Assembly: GCF_900114475.1 (NCBI RefSeq)
Contig: NZ_FOTE01000010.1
Span: 1-64,000, forward strand
Source of the DNA: Paenibacillus sp. 1_12
GTDB taxonomy: Bacteria > Bacillota > Bacilli > Paenibacillales > NBRC-103111
DNA: 64,000 nucleotides
Direction: 5' to 3'
The notes under the pieces were generated by a model. The model worked only from the letters and a program-made list of their open reading frames with translations. It did not search any database and was not told where the DNA came from. Both the position numbers and the translations under genes were made by a program. Below are positions 1-7,409 of this stretch, in pieces; the first letter of the stretch is position 1; each line of letters starts with the position of its first letter.

Positions 1-277
1 TTGCAATCTTGTATTTGTCAATAATCTGGTACTGAGATAACTCCCCCTCCAGGTAATCCTTCACTGCTTGAAGCTTCAGTTCAACGGAATAGGTGCGGTT
101 TCCCTTTTGAACCTCTAATCCTTCGATGCCATAGACTTCATAACGGCGTCGCCACTTAACCAAGGTTGTCTTTGATATTCCATATTTGTACGTAGCAGCC
201 ATGATGCCAAGTTCACCACGTTCAATCTCTTCGATAATGGCGAGTTTCTCTGTCGCCTGAAATGGTTCCCCAGACAT
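1..277 (-). CDS. IS3-family transposase OrfA (helix-turn-helix), partial
   Basis: The reading frame starts at 277 and runs open to the window edge (92 codons visible). Two tandem helix-turn-helix segments are visible. The first contains IMAATYKYGISKTTLVKWRR; the second begins with the phrase VELKLQAVKDYLEGELS. This double-HTH layout is typical of the OrfA protein of IS150-like elements, which binds the terminal repeats and is joined to the DDE catalytic OrfB by programmed frameshifting. OrfB would lie to the left, outside the window, so I cannot say whether the element is intact. Confidence 0.75.
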   Translation of the reverse strand, partial: MSGEPFQATEKLAIIEEIERGELGIMAATYKYGISKTTLVKWRRRYEVYGIEGLEVQKGNRTYSVELKLQAVKDYLEGELSQYQIIDKYKIA

Positions 278-281
278 AAAA

Positions 282-340
282 ATGCTCCCCTCATAGCATC
301 AGGTTTTTAATATTTCACCTGTCTACTATTTGGGGAGCAT
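282..340. repeat. Imperfect inverted repeat between IS end and OrfA start
   Basis: Arms 282-296 and 326-340 are complementary at 13 of 15 positions (ATGCTCCCCTCATAG against CTATTTGGGGAGCAT) around a 29-base loop. It lies just upstream of the OrfA start. In insertion sequences such hairpins can mask the transposase ribosome site in read-through transcripts; that role is inferred here from position alone. Confidence 0.5.
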
Positions 341-388
341 ATCAAAACTCAACAGTCTGTTTTAATTAAACGGAATTAATTGTACCAT

Positions 389-649
389 CTAAGGTTCATG
401 ATTCTCTAGCAGGCTGCTCATTGCATCAATAGCCTCCTGCTCATCCCTGCCTTTGGTTTGAATCGTAATTCGAGTACCTGTACGCATAGGTATCAGCAGC
501 ATCCCCAGAATACTTTTTGCGTCTAAATTTATGTTTTCCCGCTCAAACTTGATTGTGATATCTGAACGGTAGGTGCTCGCTTTCTGTGCTACCATTTGCA
601 AATATTGAGGCTGCATGTCGTGAGAAATTTCGATATCATGGACTCTCAT
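389..649 (-). CDS. Crh-like HPr paralogue lacking the phospho-histidine
   Basis: This 86-residue protein has the size and fold signature of HPr/Crh. The regulatory serine is present in LDAKSILGML (Ser46, the same number as in Bacillus HPr and Crh). The active-site segment that is GLHARPA in HPr is DMQPQYL here, so the histidine phosphorylated by PTS enzyme I is replaced by Gln13, as Gln replaces it in B. subtilis Crh. The protein should therefore be unable to carry sugar-PTS phosphate but could be phosphorylated on Ser46 by HPr kinase and act as a CcpA cofactor. GGAGGAG lies upstream of the ATG. A divergent HPr kinase gene lies 3.3 kb away at 3993-4901. The N-terminal half is more divergent than normal Crh. 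Confidence 0.7.
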   Translation of the reverse strand: MRVHDIEISHDMQPQYLQMVAQKASTYRSDITIKFERENINLDAKSILGMLLIPMRTGTRITIQTKGRDEQEAIDAMSSLLENHEP

Positions 650-816
650 TAAAACTCCTCCGTTCCAAGATCTGCGTTGTTGAATATCTTTACCATTATT
701 GACTCCATATTACAACACAATTCCTGTTCTGAAAAGTACATGCAATCGTTTTCATTGATTTTCTTACAGTTACATCGGATTTTACCGACTCTACCTTGCT
801 TGCCCTGAAGCAACTC

Positions 817-858
817 AAAGACACCAAGCCAGCATAACATGATTGGCTTGGTGTCTTT
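817..858. terminator. Long hairpin, probable terminator after the ArsR gene
   Basis: Perfect 15-base arms, AAAGACACCAAGCCA at 817-831 and its complement at 844-858, enclose a 12-base loop. It lies about 70 bases downstream of the ArsR stop codon on the minus strand. The T-run is short, so termination is inferred rather than certain. The remaining 650-928 interval shows no convincing gene. Confidence 0.6.
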
Positions 859-928
859 GTTCCATATTCCTTTTGATTGTACTACGTATTCGCACATCTT
901 CTGCTAAAAGCAGCTTCGATGGAGCCTA

Positions 929-1282
929 TTAGCCCTTATCATCCTGATTATCTGCTTCAACATAATGCTTGAGCATTGCCAGCTTATTTTCCCAATGCCG
1001 TTCATAGAAGGAAAGCCAGTCCTTTAATTCAAGTAAAGGCTCCGATACAAGATGATACCTTGTCTCCCGACCAACCTTTCTTTCCTGGACAAGTCCGGCT
1101 TCAGCCAAAATTCGCAGATGCTTAGACACCGCAGTTCGGCTGATTGGAAAATGTCCACTTATGACCGTCACGGGGAGCTCCTGATCGACAAGCAATTGCA
1201 GTAAACTGCGCCGGGTAGGATCTGCTATCGCTTGAAATACATCATGCTTCGGTGAAGCATTTGCTTGATCAGGCTTCGACAT
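929..1282 (-). CDS. ArsR-family winged-helix transcriptional repressor
   Basis: The protein is about 117 residues if it starts at the ATG at 1282 (MSKPDQANASPK). That ATG lies inside the last codons of the upstream SRPBCC gene, so the two are probably translationally coupled. The core AIADPTRRSLLQLL is the classic ArsR helix, followed by the recognition helix ISRTAVSKHLRILAEAGLV and the wing RKVGRETRYHLV. There is no metal-binding CxC motif, so this is the SdpR/YczG type seen next to AHSA1 proteins, not a metal sensor. A longer in-frame reading to 1378 overlaps the upstream gene heavily and is less likely. Autoregulation through the palindrome at 1705-1722 is inferred. Confidence 0.85.
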   Translation of the reverse strand: MSKPDQANASPKHDVFQAIADPTRRSLLQLLVDQELPVTVISGHFPISRTAVSKHLRILAEAGLVQERKVGRETRYHLVSEPLLELKDWLSFYERHWENKLAMLKHYVEADNQDDKG

Positions 1283-1670
1283 AGGTTGCCAGCGATTTGG
1301 CAAGCCCAACCCAGCCTTGAGCCATATTGTCGCGAATGATTGTATGGGAAAGTCCAAATTCTGTAACTTTATCAGCATCCCAACCAGAATGTGTCAAAGT
1401 AAATTCGGTTTTATCCTCCAACTCCGCCAATTCAAATTTAATCGTCCAGTCTTTACCCCATTGAAAAGCCAGACTATGAGGAGGTTCAATCTCAATCACT
1501 TTACATGGTGACATCCCAAAGGGTCCAGCATTCACCAAAAATTCATGACCGGCAACTGGCTGGAAATCATTGGGCATAAACCATGCAGCAATGCCTTCCG
1601 ATGTAGCTACAGCACTCCATACTTTTTGAATGGGCGCATTAAATACCATTTTCTGAACAATATCTTCCAT
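1269..1670 (-). CDS. SRPBCC (AHSA1/START-like) ligand-binding domain protein
   Basis: About 133 residues forming a single helix-grip domain: VQKMVFNAPIQKVWSAVA at the N terminus, then GIAAWFMP, and the C-terminal HTIIRDNMAQGWVGLAKSL helix typical of AHSA1 proteins. The ATG at 1670 is preferred because GGAGG lies eight bases upstream; an in-frame ATG at 1685 has no site. Family members bind small hydrophobic ligands or assist Hsp90; no substrate can be deduced. It is the first gene of a two-gene unit with the ArsR repressor, an arrangement very common in Bacillales. Confidence 0.85.
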   Translation of the reverse strand: MEDIVQKMVFNAPIQKVWSAVATSEGIAAWFMPNDFQPVAGHEFLVNAGPFGMSPCKVIEIEPPHSLAFQWGKDWTIKFELAELEDKTEFTLTHSGWDADKVTEFGLSHTIIRDNMAQGWVGLAKSLATYVEA

Positions 1671-1704
1671 TTCAATAACCTCCATGTCGATGTTTAAATA
1701 AATG

Positions 1705-1756
1705 CGAAACTAATTGGTTTCGTATCATTATATGACACCTTAAGGTTTCATGTCAA
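1705..1756 (-). promoter_or_regulatory. Promoter and ArsR-type operator of the SRPBCC/ArsR unit
   Basis: On the minus strand, TTGACA (1756-1751) and TATAAT (1732-1727) are separated by 18 bases, a near-ideal sigma-A promoter. Just downstream, around the expected start of transcription, lies an 18-base near-palindrome, CGAAACCAATTAGTTTCG (1722-1705), with 16 of 18 symmetric positions. This is the expected place and form of an ArsR-family operator. Confidence 0.65.
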
Positions 1757-1774
1757 CTGCATGGCCACAAAAGG

Positions 1775-2086
1775 TTATCCGATCAATTTTAAACCTACAG
1801 CCGAACAGAGAATCATCGCTATGAACAGTAGTCTTCGCCATTCCTTCGGTTCCCCATACATAAACATCCCGACTAATGCGGCACCAATCGTACCAATCCC
1901 CGTCCAAACTCCGTAAGCCGTACCCATAGGAATAGATTGCATAGCATAAGATAAGAGTACAAAGCCAATACCAAAGGTAATAATAAGATAGAATAAAGCA
2001 TCCCACTTTTTCATAGCCAAACGTTTAAGATTGATAACACCAAACACTTCAAGACATCCTGCAGCAACCAGAGCTAACCAAGGCAT
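1775..2086 (-). CDS. ykkD: SMR-family small multidrug efflux subunit (YkkD-like)
   Basis: 103 residues with four hydrophobic segments. The membrane-embedded glutamate of the family is present in GCLEVFGVINLK (residue 13), and the conserved GTAYGVWTGIGTIGAALVGM segment forms helix 3. It is coupled to the upstream SMR gene through a TAATG stop/start overlap. Two adjacent, unequal SMR genes form a hetero-oligomeric drug/proton antiporter such as YkkCD or EbrAB. The assignment to YkkD rather than another paired SMR is by order and length and is tentative. GGGGGAG precedes the start. Confidence 0.85.
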   Translation of the reverse strand: MPWLALVAAGCLEVFGVINLKRLAMKKWDALFYLIITFGIGFVLLSYAMQSIPMGTAYGVWTGIGTIGAALVGMFMYGEPKEWRRLLFIAMILCSAVGLKLIG

Positions 2087-2445
2087 TATAGGCTCCCCCT
2101 CTCTGCTTCGGATTTGACTCCGTCTGTGGCTTCTGTCGTGACGATCTTCAAGCCAATAACTCCCGCTAACAGCAATACAATGAGCAGAATCTTGGACAAT
2201 TTAAAGGGTTCACCAAACATTAGCATCTCTACAAGCACCGTACCGCTAGTGCCAATACCGGCAAAAACAGCATAGACCGTACCCACCGGTAAACGTCTTG
2301 CAGCTAAAATAATGACCAGAAAACTTATAATGATAGCTACCGCTGTAGCTGTCCATTCCAGTGCAGTTGCTGAGTGCTTAAGACCGGTTACCCAGACGAC
2401 TTCAAGTATGCCTGAAAGCACCACATAAATCCAATAACGATTCAT
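2086..2445 (-). CDS. ykkC: SMR-family small multidrug efflux subunit (YkkC-like)
   Basis: 119 residues, four hydrophobic segments, with the essential glutamate in SGILEVVWVTGLK (residue 14) and the conserved YAVFAGIGTSGTVLVEML segment. It is first in a two-gene unit, its stop codon overlapping the next start. Compared with its partner it has a charged tail (TTEATDGVKSEAERGSL), a usual asymmetry in paired SMR pumps. I looked for a guanidine riboswitch upstream and did not recognise one; the 2446-2520 leader is AT-rich, with TAACGTTAATTAGTTA as a possible repressor site. Confidence 0.85.
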   Translation of the reverse strand: MNRYWIYVVLSGILEVVWVTGLKHSATALEWTATAVAIIISFLVIILAARRLPVGTVYAVFAGIGTSGTVLVEMLMFGEPFKLSKILLIVLLLAGVIGLKIVTTEATDGVKSEAERGSL

Positions 2446-2626
2446 ATCTATTCCTCTCCTTCAAGCTGCCTACCTAACGTTAATTAGTTAATAATATTAC
2501 ATATCTCTGTAAAATGTCAACCATCAGATTACTATTTGCGGCATTGTAAAATTTGCTTGGTGACATTGGCAGCTTTTTGACTTGTATAGTAAAGTAAGCA
2601 CAGGAGCTCTCCATTCAAACCAAAAA

Positions 2627-2645
2627 GCCCGCAGCTTATGCGGAC
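2627..2645 (-). terminator. Rho-independent terminator downstream of the small acidic protein gene
   Basis: The minus strand reads GTCCGCA, a five-base loop, TGCGGGC (one G-T pair), then five T residues. It lies 28 bases after the stop at 2674. Confidence 0.75.
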
Positions 2646-2673
2646 TTGACTTGTGTCTCTTCAACTCTTAGCT

Positions 2674-2940
2674 TTATGCTTCTTTTTGAAGCTTGCTTTT
2701 GGCTGCTTCGACTAGTTCTTCATAGATTTCATCATCTTCCAGCAATTCTTCTACAGCTTCGATATCTTCTTCGCCACCAGACTCGTTCAGAAAATTCAAG
2801 CTATAGCTCCACTCTTTTCCTTTTTTGCTGTACAGCATTATTTCATAGGGCTGCTTGTGATTCTCAACTGCAAAAGATACCTTGCCTACATGTCCATCTT
2901 CTTTGCTATAAACCATACTTGCATCCAATATTTGAATCAA
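2674..2940 (-). CDS. Small acidic protein of unknown function
   Basis: I do not recognise a family. With a TTG start at 2940, which has AGAAGG nine bases upstream, the product is about 88 residues (IQILDASMVYSKEDGHVGKV onward). In-frame ATGs at 2949 and 2970 lack a well-placed site. The first 55 residues look like a small beta-rich domain; the C-terminal third is strongly acidic and helical (GGEEDIEAVEELLEDDEIYE). A terminator follows at once, so it is probably monocistronic or the tail of a unit with the chemoreceptor fusion just upstream. Confidence 0.6.
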   Translation of the reverse strand: MIQILDASMVYSKEDGHVGKVSFAVENHKQPYEIMLYSKKGKEWSYSLNFLNESGGEEDIEAVEELLEDDEIYEELVEAAKSKLQKEA

Positions 2941-2999
2941 CAGTATCATCCTTCTTTGTTTGTGAGTCATTTCATCGTAACATATTGCAGTGGGAAGAG

Positions 3000-3881
3000 C
3001 TATGTAAGTGTACTGGCAATAGCAGAGAGCCGCACGGCTAATCCAGCCATCGTATCCACTGTGGCGACCATTTGATTCGTAGCATCAGCTTGTTCATTAA
3101 TTCTCAGTACGCTATTCTCGGATGAGCTTGTGATTTTATCCATATTCAAGACGATCTGTTCCGTTAAATTAGCGATTTTCTCAGCATTATCCTTTGACTG
3201 AGCAGAAAGCTTGCGAATTTCCTCGGCTATTACTCCAAAACCTCGGCCATGCTCGCCGCTTCTTGCCGCTTCTATCGCCGCATTTAATCCGAGAATGTGT
3301 GTCTGAGTTGCAACATTACGGATGAATTCCAACATAACCCCAATATCTTTGGAAATAACCTGAACCTCTTTGATCTGTTGTGCTAGCTGTCTTTCGTTTG
3401 TATCAATCTCTCCGGCAGATGCCGCAATATGTACAATACTGGTTGACAAGCCTTGCGCGTTCTCTTGGAGCAGCTTGGAAACCTCCTGCAAATCGACCCC
3501 AATCCGTTTAATCAGCTCATTGTTCGTACTGCGAATTCGAGTAGATAAACCCTTCATAACGCGCCAAACCAGAACGATGTCTTCCTTCATGAGTTTGCGG
3601 AATGAATCCTCACCAAGCACGACGAGCTCGCTATCTCGATCTACGATCGCAGTGCCGCTGCGGGGCATTCCTTCCAGTAATGACATCTCGCCAAAAAAAT
3701 CACCTTGTCGAAACTTGGCTACCGGTATGCTGCTGCCGTTTTGCTCCAGAAAAACATTTACTGATCCGCTAAGCAAAACATACATATCCTCACCAGGATC
3801 ACCAGCACGGAAAATAACCTCGCCTGATTGCTTAGTAATAACGTGGCCTGCCTCTTTTAACAGCTGCTCATTCATTTCCAT
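3000..3881 (-). CDS. Soluble cyclic-nucleotide-binding domain fused to a chemoreceptor signalling domain
   Basis: 293 residues. Residues about 10-115 form a Crp-like cNMP-binding beta-roll (IFRAGDPGEDMYVLLSGSVN, then FRQGDFFGEMSLLEGMPRSG, the phosphate-binding cassette). Residues about 140-290 are a methyl-accepting chemotaxis signalling coiled coil with the hairpin tip FIRNVATQTHILGLNAAIEA and GRGFGVIAEEIRKL, the CheA/CheW contact region. There is no transmembrane helix and no HAMP domain, so the receptor should be cytoplasmic. The coiled coil is short. It may report a nucleotide or another small ligand to the chemotaxis array; the ligand is unknown. GGGGTAG lies nine bases before the ATG. 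Confidence 0.85.
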   Translation of the reverse strand: MEMNEQLLKEAGHVITKQSGEVIFRAGDPGEDMYVLLSGSVNVFLEQNGSSIPVAKFRQGDFFGEMSLLEGMPRSGTAIVDRDSELVVLGEDSFRKLMKEDIVLVWRVMKGLSTRIRSTNNELIKRIGVDLQEVSKLLQENAQGLSTSIVHIAASAGEIDTNERQLAQQIKEVQVISKDIGVMLEFIRNVATQTHILGLNAAIEAARSGEHGRGFGVIAEEIRKLSAQSKDNAEKIANLTEQIVLNMDKITSSSENSVLRINEQADATNQMVATVDTMAGLAVRLSAIASTLT

Positions 3882-3992
3882 AGTTATCTACCCCAATGGT
3901 TTGTCTTTGTATGTACCACTCCTATCTACATATTCTATGAATATTCGACCAAATCCTTTATTGCCGTTTTGTAAATTATTTAACCTCTAAAC

Positions 3993-4901
3993 TTATTCAA
4001 ACTCTAAACGTTTCATAAAATCCTCGACAGCACTGTAGCCCTGCTGACGCAGATACCAGTTGTTCGCAGCAGCCTCCACCAGTCCGGCAACATCACGTCC
4101 AGGTTGTAGCTGAATTTCAATGTGGGGTATACGTACGTCCATATATTCCGTAAATTTCTGTTCAAGCTCCAACTCATTATTAAGTCGGTTGTCCTCCCAT
4201 TTGGTCAGCTCAATATCCAGTACTATCCGGGTTTCATCTTGAAAAGCTCTGCGGCCATACAGACGGGACACATTCACAAGACCTATACTTCGTAAAGCGA
4301 GGAATTCCTTGGTTTTTCCATTGTGTGTACCTACTATGGTTTCCGAACTGATTTTACGCAATACGACGATATCATCAGCAACAAGCCTATGCCCACGATG
4401 AATTAAAGTATGGGCCGTCTCGCTTTTTCCAACACCGGACTTACCGCGAAGCAGAATCCCGATACCGGATACGTTGACACATACACCATGAATCGCGATC
4501 TCAGCGGCCAAAGATTTAGCTAGATAAGTATCCATCAGATCAACAAATTTATATGTCGGCTCAGGGGTGCGTAATAAAGGGATGCCCTCTTCCTCGCAAT
4601 ATTTTGTTAAATATTTCAATCCTTCCTGATTACGTGTAACAACGAAGCACGGAGGGTGATATTTAACGACATTCCCAATCCTTAAATTACGCTCCTCCTC
4701 ACTTAACGTATGCAAATAATTGATTTCCTTCCTGCCCAGCACTTGAACATGCGCATGAGAGAAAAAGTCGAAATATCCGACAAACTCCAGACCCGGACGA
4801 TGCGTCTTGGGTTTAGAAATCATCCGCTGCAGCTGACCATGGCCGGCTAGCACTTCCATAGAAAAACGGTTTAACAAATCCTGTACTGTGACGGTTTTCA
4901 T
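3993..4901 (-). CDS. hprK: HPr kinase/phosphorylase, divergent paralogue
   Basis: 302 residues, close to the usual 310. The Walker A motif GKSGVGKS is at about 153-160, the catalytic His at about 138 (AIHGV), and the VADDIV aspartates at about 174-179; the C-terminal QPGRDVAGLVEAAANNW matches the PGRN segment of the family. These support ATP-dependent phosphorylation of Ser46 on HPr or Crh. The family signature EIRGLGIINV reads ALRSIGLVNV here, a clear departure. Housekeeping hprK normally sits beside lgt; this one stands alone, with a HPr-like gene lacking histidine nearby. I read it as a second, specialised HprK. GGGGAG precedes the start. Confidence 0.85.
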   Translation of the reverse strand: MKTVTVQDLLNRFSMEVLAGHGQLQRMISKPKTHRPGLEFVGYFDFFSHAHVQVLGRKEINYLHTLSEEERNLRIGNVVKYHPPCFVVTRNQEGLKYLTKYCEEEGIPLLRTPEPTYKFVDLMDTYLAKSLAAEIAIHGVCVNVSGIGILLRGKSGVGKSETAHTLIHRGHRLVADDIVVLRKISSETIVGTHNGKTKEFLALRSIGLVNVSRLYGRRAFQDETRIVLDIELTKWEDNRLNNELELEQKFTEYMDVRIPHIEIQLQPGRDVAGLVEAAANNWYLRQQGYSAVEDFMKRLEFE

Positions 4902-4972
4902 AGTAGCTACACTCCCCTTGTCTAATTAAATGTTATTTGATTTATCAATATAACTCTTTTACTCTGTGAACG

Positions 4973-6289
4973 TCATTTGGTTTCAACAAACTTTTTCATG
5001 ACTTCGATATCGGCTTCCTGAAGTGTCTTGTCACTGTAGCGAGCTTGTTCATATATGCCTACAATCGGTCCTAATGAAGAAGAGGGCTCTCTCTTTCTCC
5101 AGCGTTGAATATCCTGACTAATTTCCTCAGGGGTCAAATGCTTCTGAAGCTTGTAGCCTTCCTTGGTATGTTTGCGAAGCCATTCACGATACAAAAACCG
5201 GGCACGCTCCCGATTATCCATTGATGACCAGCTCCCTTTGGAATGAAACTGTCCTTTCAGCCACTGCCTAAGACTTCCTGTTAAGCTGCTGTTCAAGCCT
5301 TTCCAATCCATCAGGTTTTCGATATCATCTTCGTAGCCCGTATCCTGTTGGTGCAATCCCCTTTGATTGAACCGAAGCATCAGCCATTGAAAAAGTCGTT
5401 TAATCAATGGAGGAAGTCTTTTAGCTGCAAAATACAATAGGATGAGCACACCAATAACAAGCGCTGCGCCCACAAGAAACATCATGACTTTTTCGAGCCA
5501 TTGCAGCCATGCTGCTGGTGGCGGTGTTTCACCGAGATTCATAGATGGCGGCGGTGTCACCTCTTGATTGGCTGGCGGCGGTTCGGAGGAATGATTCAAT
5601 AATTGATTCAGCCAAGCAATGATTTGATCTTTTAGCCACAGCAATGCAGCCTGCAGCTTCCGTATATATACAATGAGCACGATGAGGACTAACACTAGAA
5701 TAATCAGAACACGATTTTGCAGCAGTACCCCGGAAGCAAGCACAGGTTCCTTGTTACCAGAAAGTGTTTCCTGCTTCATCATCGTCTGATTCGTCATCAG
5801 AAAGGTCAACGCCAATGCCAATAACCCAAAGCCTGTCAAAAACGGCAAATAGGGCTCAAACGAAGGTACAAACTGGAGCACTACGGAACCTATAAAATAG
5901 ATGACCAAACCGACCGCATAGAAACTAACAGGAAACATTAAACTCCAGAGAACAGTGACCATACGCGCGCCGCGGTAAACACATACTGCTGCAACCGGCA
6001 GTACAATAAAAAATGCATAGGACGATCCCGATAAACTGATTGCGTCTATGGCTCCGACACAGATAACCATCCCCAGCATCAGAAACATTTTGCTAATATT
6101 TAGGAGCTGATTTATGGCGAAACCTGCAGCGTAGCAAACAGGCAATGTGATTAACCACAGCCATAAGCTTACATTCTCAGGAAATAAGTACACACCTGCT
6201 AAGAGCAGCAAAGGCAGAACCATCAGCAGCTCTGTGCTTCCTTTAAGTGCGGCAAGTCCGATTCCCTTCAACTTTGTATGGGTATTCAT
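4973..6289 (-). CDS. Multi-pass membrane protein with C-terminal DUF4129 domain
   Basis: 438 residues. About five hydrophobic segments lie within residues 15-170, one at about 190-215 (LIILVLVLIVLIVYI), a proline-rich loop (PPPANQEVTPPP), another helix at about 270-290, and a cytoplasmic C-terminal region with the DUF4129 signature (RARFLYREWLRKHTKEGYKL, then LTPEEISQDI). In the usual MoxR/DUF58 operons the third protein is a transglutaminase-like enzyme carrying this tail; here the transglutaminase core with its Cys-His-Asp is missing and only membrane and DUF4129 parts remain. It overlaps the DUF58 gene by four bases. Role inferred: cell-envelope maintenance. Confidence 0.75.
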   Translation of the reverse strand: MNTHTKLKGIGLAALKGSTELLMVLPLLLLAGVYLFPENVSLWLWLITLPVCYAAGFAINQLLNISKMFLMLGMVICVGAIDAISLSGSSYAFFIVLPVAAVCVYRGARMVTVLWSLMFPVSFYAVGLVIYFIGSVVLQFVPSFEPYLPFLTGFGLLALALTFLMTNQTMMKQETLSGNKEPVLASGVLLQNRVLIILVLVLIVLIVYIRKLQAALLWLKDQIIAWLNQLLNHSSEPPPANQEVTPPPSMNLGETPPPAAWLQWLEKVMMFLVGAALVIGVLILLYFAAKRLPPLIKRLFQWLMLRFNQRGLHQQDTGYEDDIENLMDWKGLNSSLTGSLRQWLKGQFHSKGSWSSMDNRERARFLYREWLRKHTKEGYKLQKHLTPEEISQDIQRWRKREPSSSLGPIVGIYEQARYSDKTLQEADIEVMKKFVETK

Positions 6290-7398
6290 AGGCTAACACC
6301 TGCCTGTTCGGTAGATGCCTTTTCCGTTTCAATCAAGAATAGCTCTACGGCATTCCCGCTGCGGCGCAGCTGCTCAATGGGCTTCATCATTTTCTCGCTC
6401 ACATAAGCTGAAATGACCACAATGTCCAAATTGGTAGCTCCTTGCTCTACTACCTCCTGCAATAAATCATCAAACGGGATTCTCCGTCCTGCAACAAGCT
6501 TCGCCATCGTTTCCAACAGAAAGGTCATCTGGGCAGGCCCATTCCTTGCTTCAATGTATACGGGATCATTAGGTAAATCGATCAAATACGCATTGGTACC
6601 GAAGCCTGTTTCCATTCCCTGATCAATGGCCTGAGCAGCAATCGCCGCTGCATAGGAAATACCCTCCTCGAACAGCTCTTCATCGTTTACCTGACTCCAC
6701 ATTTTGGCATGATCTTCGACATTAAGCAAAATCATGAGCCGATGATCGGCGGTATAATCCAACTGATGCACCTGCAAGTGCCCGCTGCGAGCAGTGGCTT
6801 TCCAATTCACACCTTTTAATGGATCACCATAACGATATTCTCTTGCCCCTGAAATCATGAAAGGATCTTCCACAATCCAGCGTCGCACACTAATATCACC
6901 CTGCCAGCTGTGTGAAGGCAGTGCCATCGCATCTAGATCCGCTAGCTTCGGATATACGAGCAGCTCCACATTCAGCGCAAGTTTGATCGTATTCCTATAT
7001 ACACCCAACAAATCTCCGCATGTCATAGACGCCGTATTTAATCTGTAGCAACCCCGCTTCTTGCACATAATCCGATGACGTCTCGTAATCTGCGTGAAGG
7101 GCATCAAGCTGAACAAGCTTTTGTGGTTCTGAAACATCGTACCATCACTAATATCCAGGTTGCTTTGGTTTTGAAACTTCAAACCCGCATGAATCAACGA
7201 TTCAAGCCGCAGCCACGGTACTGGCACCAGATTGCGGTTGGCAATCCGCTCCACCAGTTCTACCTCTTCACCTTGAAAGCATGCCTGTGTACCAAAAAAA
7301 CGCTCATATTTGAGCCCTTTTTGTCCAAAATAGCGGAATACAAGCCCCTGAGCAATCACGATAATAAGAGCCGTTAATATAAACCAATGGATCCCCAT
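6286..7398 (-). CDS. DUF58 domain protein (VWA-like), MoxR operon
   Basis: 370 residues. A hydrophobic N terminus (WFILTALIIVIAQGLVF) is followed by a beta-rich region with the pairs NRNLVPVPWLRLES and RRHRIMCKKRGCYRL, then the DUF58 signature REYRYGDPLKGVNWKATARS at about residues 185-205 and a VWA-like C-terminal fold. DUF58 proteins work with MoxR ATPases in assembling or remodelling envelope or enzyme complexes; the precise client is unknown. It sits 11 bases after the MoxR gene and overlaps the DUF4129 gene. Confidence 0.85.
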   Translation of the reverse strand: MGIHWFILTALIIVIAQGLVFRYFGQKGLKYERFFGTQACFQGEEVELVERIANRNLVPVPWLRLESLIHAGLKFQNQSNLDISDGTMFQNHKSLFSLMPFTQITRRHRIMCKKRGCYRLNTASMTCGDLLGVYRNTIKLALNVELLVYPKLADLDAMALPSHSWQGDISVRRWIVEDPFMISGAREYRYGDPLKGVNWKATARSGHLQVHQLDYTADHRLMILLNVEDHAKMWSQVNDEELFEEGISYAAAIAAQAIDQGMETGFGTNAYLIDLPNDPVYIEARNGPAQMTFLLETMAKLVAGRRIPFDDLLQEVVEQGATNLDIVVISAYVSEKMMKPIEQLRRSGNAVELFLIETEKASTEQAGVSL

Positions 7399-7409
7399 AC
7401 GACCACATC

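Larger units (their letters stand above)
1..352 (-). mobile_element. IS3-family (IS150-like) insertion sequence, left end, truncated by the window
   Basis: The element reads right to left. Its outer end, near 352, begins TGTTGAGTTTTGATATG and continues into CTCCCCAAATAGTAGAC, which resembles the CCCCAAAAAGTTAGAC core of IS3/IS150-group terminal repeats. It is followed by a helix-turn-helix OrfA gene. The exact terminal base and the target duplication cannot be fixed because the other end lies outside the window. Confidence 0.7.

Noticed and set aside
649-897. 82-codon cysteine-rich frame on the minus strand before the Crh-like gene
   Set aside because: The strong hairpin at 817-858 lies inside it, its start has no good ribosome site, and the protein looks like no family. 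The TAATG overlap with the next gene is probably chance.
2446-2600. Guanidine riboswitch before the paired SMR genes
   Set aside because: I looked for the ykkC motif helices and conserved ACG loops and did not see them; the stretch is AT-rich.
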